From Bifidobacterium lemurum (GTDB lineage: Bacteria; Actinomycetota; Actinomycetes; Actinomycetales; Bifidobacteriaceae): a DNA stretch of 64,000 nucleotides. The stretch is taken from assembly GCF_014898175.1 (NCBI RefSeq), contig NZ_CP062948.1:2108001-2172000 (forward strand). The letters run 5' to 3'. The notes below the pieces were generated by a model, which was not told where the DNA came from, searched no databases, and saw nothing but the letters and a program-made list of their open reading frames with translations. Position 1 is the stretch's first letter, and the number at the start of each line of letters is the position of its first letter. The translations under genes were made by a program, and so were the position numbers. Shown here one piece after another: positions 9,384-19,010 of the stretch.

Positions 9384-10655
9384 TCATCCTTCGACGGCCA
9401 AACCCATCTCGTATTTCAACGTCATCACCCGTTGCGCCGAACGCGTGACCTTATCGGCGAATTCCGGGTCGGAGGCCGCGCGCCGCTTCAATCCGTCGAG
9501 AATCGGCTGCACATAATCCAGCACGCCCACGCAGGCCAGATCGCCGCCGGCGTCGACCATCCGCACGCCCAACTCGTCGGGGGAGAAACCGCTGAGCGCC
9601 GTGGCGGACATCGAATCGGAGGTGACCACGCCCTCATAGCCCAGATCGCCGCGCAGATGCCCGTCGATCAGGGTGGATGAGAACACCGCGGGATTATCCG
9701 GATCGATGGCCTGGTATGTGGCCAGCGACATCATCACCATGCCCGGATCGGATTGCTCGATGGCGGTGTCGAACGCGCCGATCTCCGCCCCATCCAAGGT
9801 GGTGGTGACGTCGAGAATGCCGTCCGCGGTGAAATCGGTGTTGCCGTTCACCGACCCCAAACCGGGATAATGCTTCACCGACGTGGCGATGCCGGCGTCG
9901 CGCATGCCTTGGACGAAGGCGATGCCGTGCCGCGCGTTGCCGTCCGCGTCCAACCCGAAATCACGGTCGAGCATGCCGATCGGCTCGTTCGCCATGCGGT
10001 CGATCGTCACCGTGCCCAGCACCGGGGCCAGATCCACGTTGATGCCCGCCTGCGCGAGCTGCGCGCCCCACACCGCGGCGGATCGCCGCAGCTGGTCGAC
10101 ATCCATCGTGCCCTGCTCGACGGCCGACGGCATGGCGTCGAAACCGGGCCCCTGCAGATGCTGGACAAGACCGCCCTCCTGGTCGGTGGTCATCAGCAGT
10201 CGGTTGGATTGTGGAGCGTAGCTTTGCAACGCGTCCGTCGCCGACCGCACGCTGGAGACCCCATCGTTCCAGTTGCCGATGATCAGCACCGATCCGACAT
10301 GCTGGTTCGCGATCAGATCCCACAGAACGGACGGGTCGGTTCCCGCATACAGCGGCGCCATCACCAGCTGCCCCACGCGTTCGTCCATGCCCATGGCGGC
10401 CACGGCGCGTCTGGCCTTGGCCTCGGCGGAGGTATCGGGCGTGGGCGCGGCGGCGCGGGGCAACGCGTCATGCGAAGGCTCGACGTCGGCGTCGTTGCGC
10501 GCGATATTCGCGCCGTCGTCCGGCCGCTGAAGCCGCATCGACACCCGCGGCCATACGATGATGGCGGCGATCACCAAGGCGAGAGCGACGAACACGGCGA
10601 TAATGGCGAGCGCGATATGCGAGCCGTTGCGCTGGGAATTTCGAGACATGGGCAT
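9384..10655 (-). CDS. Membrane-anchored glycoside hydrolase family 3 (NagZ/LpqI-like) protein
   Basis: This 423-residue protein has one N-terminal membrane anchor (about residues 14-36) followed by a linker rich in Asp, Pro and Ala and a GH3 domain. Domain marks are LLMTTDQEGGLVQHL, SVKHYPGLGSVNGNTD and the nucleophile-bearing VVTSDSMSATAL. GH3 N-acetylhexosaminidases of this type act on cell-wall muropeptides; here the enzyme would work outside the membrane. The segment after NTD lacks the His seen in the NagZ Asp-His dyad, as in the actinobacterial LpqI-like branch. Starts at 10655 and 10649 are equally plausible and neither has a strong ribosome site. It is convergent with nadD. Confidence 0.82.
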   Translation of the reverse strand: MPMSRNSQRNGSHIALAIIAVFVALALVIAAIIVWPRVSMRLQRPDDGANIARNDADVEPSHDALPRAAAPTPDTSAEAKARRAVAAMGMDERVGQLVMAPLYAGTDPSVLWDLIANQHVGSVLIIGNWNDGVSSVRSATDALQSYAPQSNRLLMTTDQEGGLVQHLQGPGFDAMPSAVEQGTMDVDQLRRSAAVWGAQLAQAGINVDLAPVLGTVTIDRMANEPIGMLDRDFGLDADGNARHGIAFVQGMRDAGIATSVKHYPGLGSVNGNTDFTADGILDVTTTLDGAEIGAFDTAIEQSDPGMVMMSLATYQAIDPDNPAVFSSTLIDGHLRGDLGYEGVVTSDSMSATALSGFSPDELGVRMVDAGGDLACVGVLDYVQPILDGLKRRAASDPEFADKVTRSAQRVMTLKYEMGLAVEG

Positions 10656-10788
10656 GATTATCCCATGATGCGCGTATCGAGTGTTCCGCGGACCGCGCGG
10701 ATATGCCCCGAACGGGAAGATCGTCGTGGACGACCGGGTCGGCTCAGGGCGGAATCGGCATTCCCTACCTGACTGTACGCTGGAAACC

Positions 10789-13700
10789 ATGTCATTCTTT
10801 GATGCTTTTGGTTTTATGTTCGACCCCGATGACGACCCGCGACGCCGCGGAACCGGCCGCGCCTCAACGAACGGACAAGGTGACGATCCGATCATCCTCA
10901 ACGTCGAAACCGACGGCGACGAGCCCAACCGCACGGGCGGAACCCGCGGCCCGCATGGCCCGCGCTCGCCGCGAATCGCCAACCGGCCGAGCGGGGGCGG
11001 TGCCTCTCGCGGCACCAAGATCCTCATCGGCGTGGTGCTCGCGCTGGCGGTGGTCGTCGGACTGTTCTTCGCGCTGTCCCGCTTCATCACCGATCTGATG
11101 TGGTACGGCCAGCTCGGCTTCCAGTCGGTGGTCTGGACGCAACTCGGCGTCAAGGTCGGCCTGTGGATCGCCTACGCGGCGCTGATGGCCCTGACCGGCT
11201 TCGTCTCCGCCGCCCTCGCCATCCGCGCCCGCCCGGATTCGGCCGACGGCTCGACCATCCGCGTGAACGGCGACGTGATCGAAGTGGGCAAGGGCGTGAG
11301 CTCGAAAACCGCCCGCCGTGTGGCCGTCGTGATCGCCGCCGTGGTCGGCGTGATGTTCGGCGCGCAGTTCAACGCCAACTGGAGTGAGATCCTGCTCATG
11401 TTCAACGCGCAGAGCTTCGGCACCACCGACCCGCAGTTCGGCCTCGACAACGGCTTCTACGTGTTCATACTGCCCGGCCTGCGTCTCGTGATGACCGCCG
11501 TGTCCATGCTGCTGCTCGTGGGACTGGTGTTCTCCGTCGTGACGCATGTGATGATGGGCGGCATCCGACTGACCATGCCCACCCACGGCCGCGGCATCCT
11601 CAACGTCACCAAGCGCGCCCGCCGACAGACCGCCATCTGGCTGATGCTCAACATGTTCGCGCTCGCCGCGCAGATGGTGCTGGGCGTGTTCGGCCACCTC
11701 ACCTCGCAGGGCAGCCGCATCACCGGCGCCGAATACACCACGGTCAACGCCACCATCCCCGTCACCTTCGTGATGGCCGCCCTGGTCGCCATCCTCGGCG
11801 TGGTGCTCGGCGTGTGGCTGATGCGCTCGCACGCGCTCGAAGGCAACGCCCCGGTGGGCGTGCGAGCCGCCGCGGCGCTCAAGGCCTGGCGCACTCCGGT
11901 CGTGGCCATCGCCGCCGTCCTCGTTGTGGGACTCGTGCTCACCGTGGTGTGGCCGACGGTGCTGCAGCGTTTCAAAGTCAACCCGAACGCGCAGGAGATG
12001 GAATCCACCTACATCCAGCGCAACATCGACGCCACGCGCGCCGCCTACGGGCTCGACGACGTCACGGTCGAACAGTACGAGGCCACCACCGAAGGCGAGT
12101 CCGGCGCCCTGAGCGAGGAGGCGGAGTCCACCGCGCAGATCCGCCTGCTCGACCCGCAGGTCGTCTCGCCGACCTTCAAACAGCTGCAGCAGTCGAAGCA
12201 GTACTACACCTTCGCCGACACGCTCGCCGTCGACAAATACGAGATCGACGGCGTGAGCCAGGACACGGTGATCGCCGCCCGCGAGCTCAACCTCGAAGGC
12301 AACGACAACCGCAACTGGGTCAACGACCACACCGTGTACACGCATGGCTACGGCATCGTGGCCGCCTACGGCAACAAGGTGACCGCGGACGGACAGCCTG
12401 AGTTCTTCGAATACGGCATCCCCACCCAGGGCGCGCTCACCGAATCCGAACAGTACGAGCCGCGCATCTACTTCTCGCCCAACATCACGGAATACTCGAT
12501 CGTCGGCGCGCCGGAAGGCACCGAATCCTGGGAGTTCGACTATCCGACCGGCTCCGAAGGCGCGTTGACCACCTTCGACGGCGACGGAGGCCCCTCGGTG
12601 GGCAACCTGTTCTCACGCGTGCTCTACGCGATCCGCTTCGGCTCCGACCAGATCCTCTTCTCCGACCGTGTGACCAGCGAATCGCAGATCCTCTACGACC
12701 GCTCCCCGCGCGAGCGCGTCGCCAAGGTCGCCCCCTACCTGACGCTCGATGGCCGTGTGTATCCGGCCGTGGTGGACGGCCGCGTCAAGTGGATCGTCGA
12801 CGGCTACACCACCTCCGACGCCTATCCGTATTCGCAGATGACCGATCTGGGCGAGGCCACCGAGGACTCCACCACCGTCACCTCCGACACGGTGCAGGGA
12901 CTGGGCAGCCAGAACGCCAACTACATCCGCAACTCGGTCAAGGCCACGGTCGACGCCTACGACGGCTCCGTGGACCTGTACGTGTGGGATGAGAGCGACC
13001 CGGTGATCAAGGCCTGGCAGCAGATCTTCCCCGGCCAATACCACTCGCTCTCCGAGATCTCCGGCGACCTGATGAGCCATCTGCGCTATCCGGAAAGCCT
13101 GTTCAAGGTGCAGCGCGAACTGCTCGCCAAATATCATGTGACCTCCGCCAGCCAGTACTACTCCGGCGAGGACTTCTGGCAGACGCCGGTCGACCCCACC
13201 GAGTCCGAGGACCAGCAGGAGCAGGACATTCTGCAGCCGCCGTACTATCTGACCCTGCAGACCGGAGGCAACTCCGAACCCGTGTTCTCGCTGACCTCCA
13301 CCTATATCCCCGCCGGCACCTCGACGCGTGAGATCCTCACCGGGTTCCTTTCGGTCGACTCCGACGCGGGAGACGAGGCCGGCGTGATAGGGGAGAACTA
13401 CGGCACCCTGCGATTGCAGGAGCTGCCCAAGGACTCCAACGTGCCAGGCCCGGGGCAGGCGCAGAACAACTTCAACGCGAACGCCGACGTCTCCAAAGAG
13501 CTCAACCTGCTGCAATCCGGCTCCACGCAGGTGGTGCGCGGCAATCTGCTCACCCTGCCGCTCGGCGGCGGACTGGTGTACGTGCAGCCCGTGTACGTCA
13601 AATCGTCGGGCGCGACCAGCTTCCCGCTGCTTAAGAAGACGCTGGTCGCCTTCGGCGATCAGGTCGGATTCGCGGACACGTTGGACGAGGCGTTGAACCA

Positions 13701-14031
13701 GGTGTTCGGCGGCGACTCCGGCGCCTCCGCGGGCGACGCGGAGAACGCGGCCGATGACTCCGCATCGTCCGACGGCACGTCGTCCGACTCCGGCGTCGAT
13801 ACCGACACCGGGGGCGATGGCACCGCCGACGGCGCCACGGATGGATCGACCACCGATGGCGACACCGGATCGACCGGCGGCGGCACCGAGCTGCAGCAGG
13901 CGCTTGAGGAGGCCGCCCAAGCCATGAAGGACGCCGACGCCGCCATGAAGAACGGCGATTGGAGCGCCTACGGCGAAGCCCAGAAACAGCTCGAGGAGTC
14001 CATCAACAAGGCGCTCGAACTCGGCGAATAA
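10789..14031 (+). CDS. UPF0182 family membrane protein
   Basis: This 1080-residue protein matches the actinobacterial UPF0182 family of unknown function. After a hydrophilic N-terminus of about 75 residues there are seven or so membrane segments up to roughly residue 390. A large extracytoplasmic domain follows, with motifs such as YIQRNIDATRAAYGL, TRAAY-type repeats, SQILYDRSPRERV and the KVQRELLAKYHV segment. Beyond it comes a low-complexity Asp/Ser/Thr/Gly stretch near residues 975-1035 and a C-terminal helix. The ATG at 10789 gives MSFFDAFGFMF; no strong ribosome site is visible, so a leaderless start is possible. It is divergent from the GH3 gene. Confidence 0.92.
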   Translation: MSFFDAFGFMFDPDDDPRRRGTGRASTNGQGDDPIILNVETDGDEPNRTGGTRGPHGPRSPRIANRPSGGGASRGTKILIGVVLALAVVVGLFFALSRFITDLMWYGQLGFQSVVWTQLGVKVGLWIAYAALMALTGFVSAALAIRARPDSADGSTIRVNGDVIEVGKGVSSKTARRVAVVIAAVVGVMFGAQFNANWSEILLMFNAQSFGTTDPQFGLDNGFYVFILPGLRLVMTAVSMLLLVGLVFSVVTHVMMGGIRLTMPTHGRGILNVTKRARRQTAIWLMLNMFALAAQMVLGVFGHLTSQGSRITGAEYTTVNATIPVTFVMAALVAILGVVLGVWLMRSHALEGNAPVGVRAAAALKAWRTPVVAIAAVLVVGLVLTVVWPTVLQRFKVNPNAQEMESTYIQRNIDATRAAYGLDDVTVEQYEATTEGESGALSEEAESTAQIRLLDPQVVSPTFKQLQQSKQYYTFADTLAVDKYEIDGVSQDTVIAARELNLEGNDNRNWVNDHTVYTHGYGIVAAYGNKVTADGQPEFFEYGIPTQGALTESEQYEPRIYFSPNITEYSIVGAPEGTESWEFDYPTGSEGALTTFDGDGGPSVGNLFSRVLYAIRFGSDQILFSDRVTSESQILYDRSPRERVAKVAPYLTLDGRVYPAVVDGRVKWIVDGYTTSDAYPYSQMTDLGEATEDSTTVTSDTVQGLGSQNANYIRNSVKATVDAYDGSVDLYVWDESDPVIKAWQQIFPGQYHSLSEISGDLMSHLRYPESLFKVQRELLAKYHVTSASQYYSGEDFWQTPVDPTESEDQQEQDILQPPYYLTLQTGGNSEPVFSLTSTYIPAGTSTREILTGFLSVDSDAGDEAGVIGENYGTLRLQELPKDSNVPGPGQAQNNFNANADVSKELNLLQSGSTQVVRGNLLTLPLGGGLVYVQPVYVKSSGATSFPLLKKTLVAFGDQVGFADTLDEALNQVFGGDSGASAGDAENAADDSASSDGTSSDSGVDTDTGGDGTADGATDGSTTDGDTGSTGGGTELQQALEEAAQAMKDADAAMKNGDWSAYGEAQKQLEESINKALELGE

Positions 14032-14040
14032 TCCGTCTTC

Positions 14041-14075
14041 CGAGTGAGTGGAGCGCAGCGGAGTCGAAGGATCTC
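14041..14075. repeat. Copy of the dispersed GC-rich repeat
   Basis: The stretch GGAGCGCAGCGGAGTCGAAG followed by GATCTC is close to the reverse complement of the left part of the element at 6556-6594. Just downstream, CTTCGGCTCC can pair with GGAGTCGAAG, so it forms a hairpin after the UPF0182 gene and may terminate its transcript. Confidence 0.55.
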
Positions 14076-14123
14076 TTCGGCTCCGCTTCGCTATACTCGT
14101 CCAATGACAGCAAGGGAGGAACC

Positions 14124-14636
14124 ATGAGCTACGTCATCCGCGAGGCGGACCGCGCGTCCGACGCCGATATCCAGGCCATCACCGACATCTACAACGAGGC
14201 CGTGCTCGCGCGCTCGGCATCGGCCGACATCGAGCCGCGCACGTTGGAACAGCGCCGCGCATGGGTGGAGGCGCATAATCCGCGCGACCTGTACCCCGTG
14301 GTGGTGATCGAGGACGAGGAGACCGGACGCATCGCCGGATTCGGTTCGCTGTCGCGCCTCCACGAACGCGCCGGCTATGACGGCGTCGTGGAACTGAGTT
14401 ATTACATCGGCGCCGAATGGCAGCGCCAAGGACTGGGCACGCGGATGGTCTCCTGGCTGCTTGACGCCGCGCGCGAACGCGGGCACCGCATGGCCGCCAC
14501 GCTGATCTTCGGCGACAACGCCGGCTCCAACGCGCTGATGGAGCGCTTCGGCTTCACCCGCTTCGGACTATTGCCCGGGGCGGTCCGACTGCCCGGCTCC
14601 ACCCACGACATCGCCTACTGGTATCTCGACCTGTGA
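14124..14636 (+). CDS. GNAT family N-acetyltransferase (phosphinothricin-acetyltransferase-like)
   Basis: This 170-residue single-domain acetyltransferase resembles the PAT/Pat-like branch of the GNAT fold. It has IYNEAVLARSASADIEPRT near the N-terminus, the acetyl-CoA-binding QRQGLGTRMVSWLLDAARERG near 95-115, and the NAGSNALMERFGF segment. Such enzymes acetylate small amines or amino-acid analogues; the true substrate is not evident. The ATG at 14124 has GGGAGGA seven bases upstream. It stands between UPF0182 and pth with a hairpin repeat in front, suggesting its own transcript. Confidence 0.85.
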   Translation: MSYVIREADRASDADIQAITDIYNEAVLARSASADIEPRTLEQRRAWVEAHNPRDLYPVVVIEDEETGRIAGFGSLSRLHERAGYDGVVELSYYIGAEWQRQGLGTRMVSWLLDAARERGHRMAATLIFGDNAGSNALMERFGFTRFGLLPGAVRLPGSTHDIAYWYLDL

Positions 14637-14723
14637 GCGCGGCCTTCCAAATCCGATGAGTCGCCCAATCCGAGGTGACGGGTAGAATCTTTCCGGCAAG
14701 AAAACAAGTGGAGGAACGAAACG

Positions 14724-15323
14724 ATGGCATCGGAATTCTGGCTGATCGCGGGATTGGGCAACCCCGGCAAGAAATATGAGGACACCCGCCACAACATGGG
14801 CTTTATGACGGCCGACCTGCTGGCCGAACGTTGGAGCGTGCATTTCGCCGACCACAAGGGGCTCGCCATGCTTGGCAAAGGCGTGATGAACCTTTCGGGC
14901 CGCAATGTGAAATTCTTCCTCGCCAAGCCGCTGACCTACATGAACGATTCCGGCAACGCCGTCTCATCGATCGCCGCCTACTACCAGATCGAGCCGGACC
15001 ATATCATCGTCATCCACGACGATATGGATCTGGACTTCGGCCGCATCAAAGTCAAGTCGGGCGGCTCCGCCGGCGGGCACAACGGCATCAAATCCATCGA
15101 CCGTTCGCTCGGCACGCCCAAGTACGCGCGCGTGCGCATGGGCGTGGGCCATGCGCGCCGCGGCGGCAACGCTCACGACAACACCATCAACTGGGTGCTC
15201 GGCGGCTTCGGCCCCGACCAGCGCAAGCAGCTGCCGGAATTCATCGCCGACGGCGCGGACGCCGCCGAAGACATCATCTTCCAGGGACTTGCCAAAACCC
15301 AGGAGAAATACAATGGCCGTTGA
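14724..15323 (+). CDS. pth: Peptidyl-tRNA hydrolase
   Basis: This 199-residue enzyme releases peptides from prematurely dropped peptidyl-tRNA. All family motifs are present: GLGNPGKKYEDTRHNMGF with the catalytic His near residue 22, the KPLTYMNDSGNAV substrate loop, HDDMDLDFGRIKVKSGGSAGGHNGIKSI, and YARVRMGVG. The ATG at 14724 follows GGAGG. The last 11 bases overlap the mfd start, so pth and mfd are translationally coupled, an arrangement common in Gram-positive bacteria. Confidence 0.96.
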   Translation: MASEFWLIAGLGNPGKKYEDTRHNMGFMTADLLAERWSVHFADHKGLAMLGKGVMNLSGRNVKFFLAKPLTYMNDSGNAVSSIAAYYQIEPDHIIVIHDDMDLDFGRIKVKSGGSAGGHNGIKSIDRSLGTPKYARVRMGVGHARRGGNAHDNTINWVLGGFGPDQRKQLPEFIADGADAAEDIIFQGLAKTQEKYNGR

Positions 15324-18300
15324 TCCAGTCAACGGTTCGCTGGTTGGCATCCTCTCCCAGCTGGGTGACGATCCGGCCTTCCGCGACCTGATCGCCGGTG
15401 AGATCGAACCCGCCGAAGGCGCGGCCGATCCTGCGATCACGGTCGGCGCGGTCGATGGCGTGCGTCCCGCCCTGGCCGCGGCCGCCGCGCAGATGCGTCC
15501 CGTGGTTCTCGTCGTCGCCTCCGGGCGCGAAGCCGAGGAGATGGTGGACGCGCTGCGCTCCTGGTACGACGGCGACCCGAACGACATCGCGCAGATGGAG
15601 GCGTGGGAGACGCTGCCGCACGAACGCCTCTCGCCCCGCTCCGACACGGTGGCCAACCGCATGGCCGTGTTCCGCCGTCTCACCCATCCAAGCGAGACCG
15701 ACCCCATGTTCGGGCCCATTCGCATCCTCGTCATGCCGGTGCGTTCGCTCATCCAACCGGTGACCGCGCATCTGGGAGACGTGGAGCCGCTCGTGTTCAC
15801 GGTCGGGCATGACCTGCCGCTCGACGAGGCCGCGAACCGTCTGGTCGAAAACGCGTACACGCGCGTCGAACTCGTGATGGACCGCGGCGAATTCGCCGTA
15901 CGCGGCGGCATCCTCGATGTCTTCCCCCCGACGGCGGCGCATCCGGTGCGCATCGAGTTCTTCGGCGACAAAATCGACACCATCAAGGAATTCCACTCCT
16001 CCGACCAGCGCACCTATGGCGAGGGACTGACCGGTATCTGGGCCACGCCCTGCCGTGAGATGCAGCTCACCGAAGCGGTGCGCGAACGCGCGCGGTCGCT
16101 GATCGGCAGCATTCCCAACGCCGAGGACATGCTCGAATCCATCGCCAACGCGATTCCCGTCGAAGGCATGGAATCCCTGATGCCCGCGCTGGTGGACGAT
16201 ATGGAACCCGTGATCGGCATGCTGCCCGCGGACGCGCTCGTGATGCTTTCCGATCCGGAGAAGCTGCGCCGCGCCGCCGAAGACCTGGGCAAAACCGCCA
16301 ACGAATTCCTCGCCGCCAGCTGGCATGTGGCCGCCTCCGGTCATGGCGCCGGCGCTCCCATCAGCTTCGACCAGGCGAACTTCCTCGACTTCGAGGAATG
16401 CGTGCGCGCGCTCGACTTCTCCAATCACGACGTGTGGAAACTCACCAATTTCGGTGTGGACGGCACAATCGCCGGGCATGCGCGGATCGACGCGAAAGCG
16501 CCGGAGGAGTTCCGAGGCGACGAACACAGGGCCGCCGTGGGCGTCGAAGGACTGCTCGACGCAGGCTATCAGGTCACCGTCACCGCGGCCGCGCAAGGCA
16601 CCCTCGCCAGACTCAAACGCGCCATCAACGAAACCGGCATCACCCGGTTCGAGACGATCCGCTCGCGCGCCATCGACGGATTCGTGGACGAAGCCGCGCG
16701 CATCGCCCTGCTCACCGAACGCGACCTGACCGGACGCGTCTCCGCCGCAGGGCAGGCCAAAACGCCGAAGCGCCGGCGCAAGGCCATCGACCTGATGGAG
16801 CTCAAAGCCGGCGACTATGTGGTGCACGAACAGCACGGCATCGGCCGTTTCGTCGAAATGCGCCAGCGCGCCATCGGCGCGGGCGCGAACAAAACCACAC
16901 GCGAATACCTCGTCATCGAATACGCGTCCAGCAAGCGCGGCGCCCCGCCGGACAAACTCTTCATCCCCACCGACCAGCTGGACCAGGTGAGCAAATACAT
17001 CGGCGCGGAGGCCCCCAAACTCAACAAGCTCGGCGGCTCCGACTGGGCGGCCACCAAAGCCAAGGCGCGCAAACACGTCAAGGAGATCGCCGACGATCTG
17101 GTCAAACTGTATTCGGCCCGCCAGCGCACGCCCGGCTTCGCCTTCAGCGCGGACACCCCTTGGCAGAAGGAGCTGGAGGACGCGTTCCCCTATCAGGAGA
17201 CCGCCGACCAGCTCACCACCATCGACGAGGTGAAATCCGATATGGAGAAGCCCCGCCCGATGGACCGCCTCATCTGCGGCGACGTGGGCTTCGGCAAAAC
17301 CGAAATCGCCGTGCGCGCCGCCTTCAAGGCCGTGCAGGACGGCAAGCAGGTGGCGGTGCTCGTGCCGACCACCCTGCTCGTGCAGCAGCATTTCGAGACC
17401 TTCGCCGAACGCTATGAGGGCTTCCCCGTGAACGTGGCGGCCATGAGCCGCTTCCAGACATCCAAGGAGATCAACGAAACCATCGAAGGGCTGGAATCCG
17501 GCGCGGTGGACGTGGTCATCGGCACGCACAAGCTGCTCAACCCGAAGATCAAATTCAAGGACCTCGGGCTCGTCATCATCGACGAGGAGCAGCGTTTCGG
17601 CGTGGAGCACAAGGAGACGCTGAAGGCGCTGCGCACCAATGTGGACGTGCTCTCGCTTTCCGCCACGCCGATTCCGCGCACTTTGGAGATGGCCGTCACC
17701 GGCATCCGCGAGATGTCGACCCTGGCGACCCCGCCCGAGGACCGTCTGCCCGTGCTCACTTATGTGGGTGCCTACGAGGACGCGCAGGTCACCGCCGCGA
17801 TCCGGCGTGAGCTGCTGCGCGGCGGCCAGGTGTTCTACGTGCACAACCGCGTCGACTCGATCTCGTCGACCGCCGCGAAGCTGCAGGAGCTCGTGCCCGA
17901 GGCGCATATCGGCACCGCGCACGGCAAGATGGGGGAGAAACAGCTCGACGGCGTCATCCGCGACTTCTGGCGGCGCGACATCGACGTGTTGGTGTGCACC
18001 ACGATCGTGGAAACCGGTCTTGACATCTCCAACGCGAACACGCTGATCGTCGACCACGCCGACCGTTTCGGCCTGTCGCAGCTGCACCAGCTGCGCGGGC
18101 GCGTCGGCCGCGGCCGCGAACGCGCCTACGCGTATTTCCTCTACGATCCGAGCAAGCCGATGACCCAGCAGTCGCACGACCGTCTGTCCACCATCGCGCA
18201 GAACACGTCGCTCGGCTCCGGCTTCGACGTGGCCATGAAGGACCTCGAACTGCGCGGCACCGGCAACTTGCTCGGCGACCAGCAGTCCGGCCATATCGAA

Positions 18301-18849
18301 GGCGTGGGCTTCGACCTATACGTGCGCATGGTCTCCGAAGCGGTCGAACAGGTCAAGGAGCCGGAGCGGGGAGAGCCGGTCGCCGTGAGCATCGACCTGC
18401 CGATTGAGGCGTCGATTCCGGTGGACTACATCGACTCAGACAAGCTGCGTCTCGAGGCGTACCGCAAGCTGGCCGCCGCGCGCGACGAAAAGGACCTGAA
18501 CGAGCTGCGTGAGGAGCTCACCGACCGCTACGGCAAACCGCCCGAGGCGTTTGAGACGCTGTTCGACGTGGCGCGGTTGCGTAACAAGGCACGCGCGTTG
18601 GGCATCTCGGAGATCATCGGCCAAAGCGGCAAGGTGCGCGTCTCGAAGATCACACCGCCCGAATCGGTGCAGATGCGCATCACCCGCATCTACAAAACCG
18701 TGCAATACCGGCCGCTCACGCAGACGCTCATCATCAACGCCCCGTTCGCGGGCTCGCTGGGCTCAGGCCCGATGAGCTCCGCCGAAGTGGTGCGCTGGAC
18801 CGACCAGCTCCTCGACGACCTCGCCTGGAAACCCGCGCCGCGCCGCTGA
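15313..18849 (+). CDS. mfd: Transcription-repair coupling factor
   Basis: This 1178-residue ATPase removes stalled RNA polymerase and recruits UvrA to lesions. Domains in order: a UvrB-like N-terminal module (GRGEFAVRGGILDVFPP-type motif near 190-215), the RNA-polymerase-interacting domain near 490-560 (GDYVVHEQHGIGRF), then the RecG-like translocase with Walker A GDVGFGKTE near 656-664, the DEEQRFG Walker B near 757-763, and SATPIPRTLEM and QLRGRVGRGRERAY helicase motifs. A C-terminal TRCF domain follows. The ATG at 15313 begins MAVDPVNGSLVG and overlaps pth; the longer upstream frame is antiparallel-coded noise. Confidence 0.96.
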   Translation: MAVDPVNGSLVGILSQLGDDPAFRDLIAGEIEPAEGAADPAITVGAVDGVRPALAAAAAQMRPVVLVVASGREAEEMVDALRSWYDGDPNDIAQMEAWETLPHERLSPRSDTVANRMAVFRRLTHPSETDPMFGPIRILVMPVRSLIQPVTAHLGDVEPLVFTVGHDLPLDEAANRLVENAYTRVELVMDRGEFAVRGGILDVFPPTAAHPVRIEFFGDKIDTIKEFHSSDQRTYGEGLTGIWATPCREMQLTEAVRERARSLIGSIPNAEDMLESIANAIPVEGMESLMPALVDDMEPVIGMLPADALVMLSDPEKLRRAAEDLGKTANEFLAASWHVAASGHGAGAPISFDQANFLDFEECVRALDFSNHDVWKLTNFGVDGTIAGHARIDAKAPEEFRGDEHRAAVGVEGLLDAGYQVTVTAAAQGTLARLKRAINETGITRFETIRSRAIDGFVDEAARIALLTERDLTGRVSAAGQAKTPKRRRKAIDLMELKAGDYVVHEQHGIGRFVEMRQRAIGAGANKTTREYLVIEYASSKRGAPPDKLFIPTDQLDQVSKYIGAEAPKLNKLGGSDWAATKAKARKHVKEIADDLVKLYSARQRTPGFAFSADTPWQKELEDAFPYQETADQLTTIDEVKSDMEKPRPMDRLICGDVGFGKTEIAVRAAFKAVQDGKQVAVLVPTTLLVQQHFETFAERYEGFPVNVAAMSRFQTSKEINETIEGLESGAVDVVIGTHKLLNPKIKFKDLGLVIIDEEQRFGVEHKETLKALRTNVDVLSLSATPIPRTLEMAVTGIREMSTLATPPEDRLPVLTYVGAYEDAQVTAAIRRELLRGGQVFYVHNRVDSISSTAAKLQELVPEAHIGTAHGKMGEKQLDGVIRDFWRRDIDVLVCTTIVETGLDISNANTLIVDHADRFGLSQLHQLRGRVGRGRERAYAYFLYDPSKPMTQQSHDRLSTIAQNTSLGSGFDVAMKDLELRGTGNLLGDQQSGHIEGVGFDLYVRMVSEAVEQVKEPERGEPVAVSIDLPIEASIPVDYIDSDKLRLEAYRKLAAARDEKDLNELREELTDRYGKPPEAFETLFDVARLRNKARALGISEIIGQSGKVRVSKITPPESVQMRITRIYKTVQYRPLTQTLIINAPFAGSLGSGPMSSAEVVRWTDQLLDDLAWKPAPRR

Positions 18850-18896
18850 TTCACACAACCATGCGGCGTGTCAGACCCTCATATGGCATGAAACCC

Positions 18897-19001
18897 GAGT
18901 TTGGTGTGGCCGGCTTCGGAGAGCCCGTCAGGTGAAACGATTGATTCAGGAGTTTGGTGTGGAAAAAACGCCTGTTGCCGGCATTCGGCCACACCAAACT
19001 C
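18897..19001. repeat. Three-copy GAGTTTGGTGTGG repeat forming hairpins
   Basis: GAGTTTGGTGTGGCC occurs at 18897-18911, GAGTTTGGTGTGG at 18950-18962, and the reverse complement GGCCACACCAAACTC at 18987-19001. The second and third copies make a 13-bp perfect stem with a 26-base loop; the first and third can pair over 15 bp instead. It lies between the ends of convergent mfd and the lipoprotein gene, so termination is a natural role, but two alternative pairings are unusual for a plain terminator. Confidence 0.7.
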
Positions 19002-19010
19002 GATAACGGG

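Noticed and set aside
10864..13920. Two long minus-strand His/Gly/Val-rich frames opposite the UPF0182 gene
   Set aside because: They are complementary-strand shadows of a well-supported family protein.
15274..18294. 1006-codon minus-strand frame opposite mfd
   Set aside because: Composition is His/Val/Gly/Arg-rich shadow coding; mfd on the plus strand has all its motifs.
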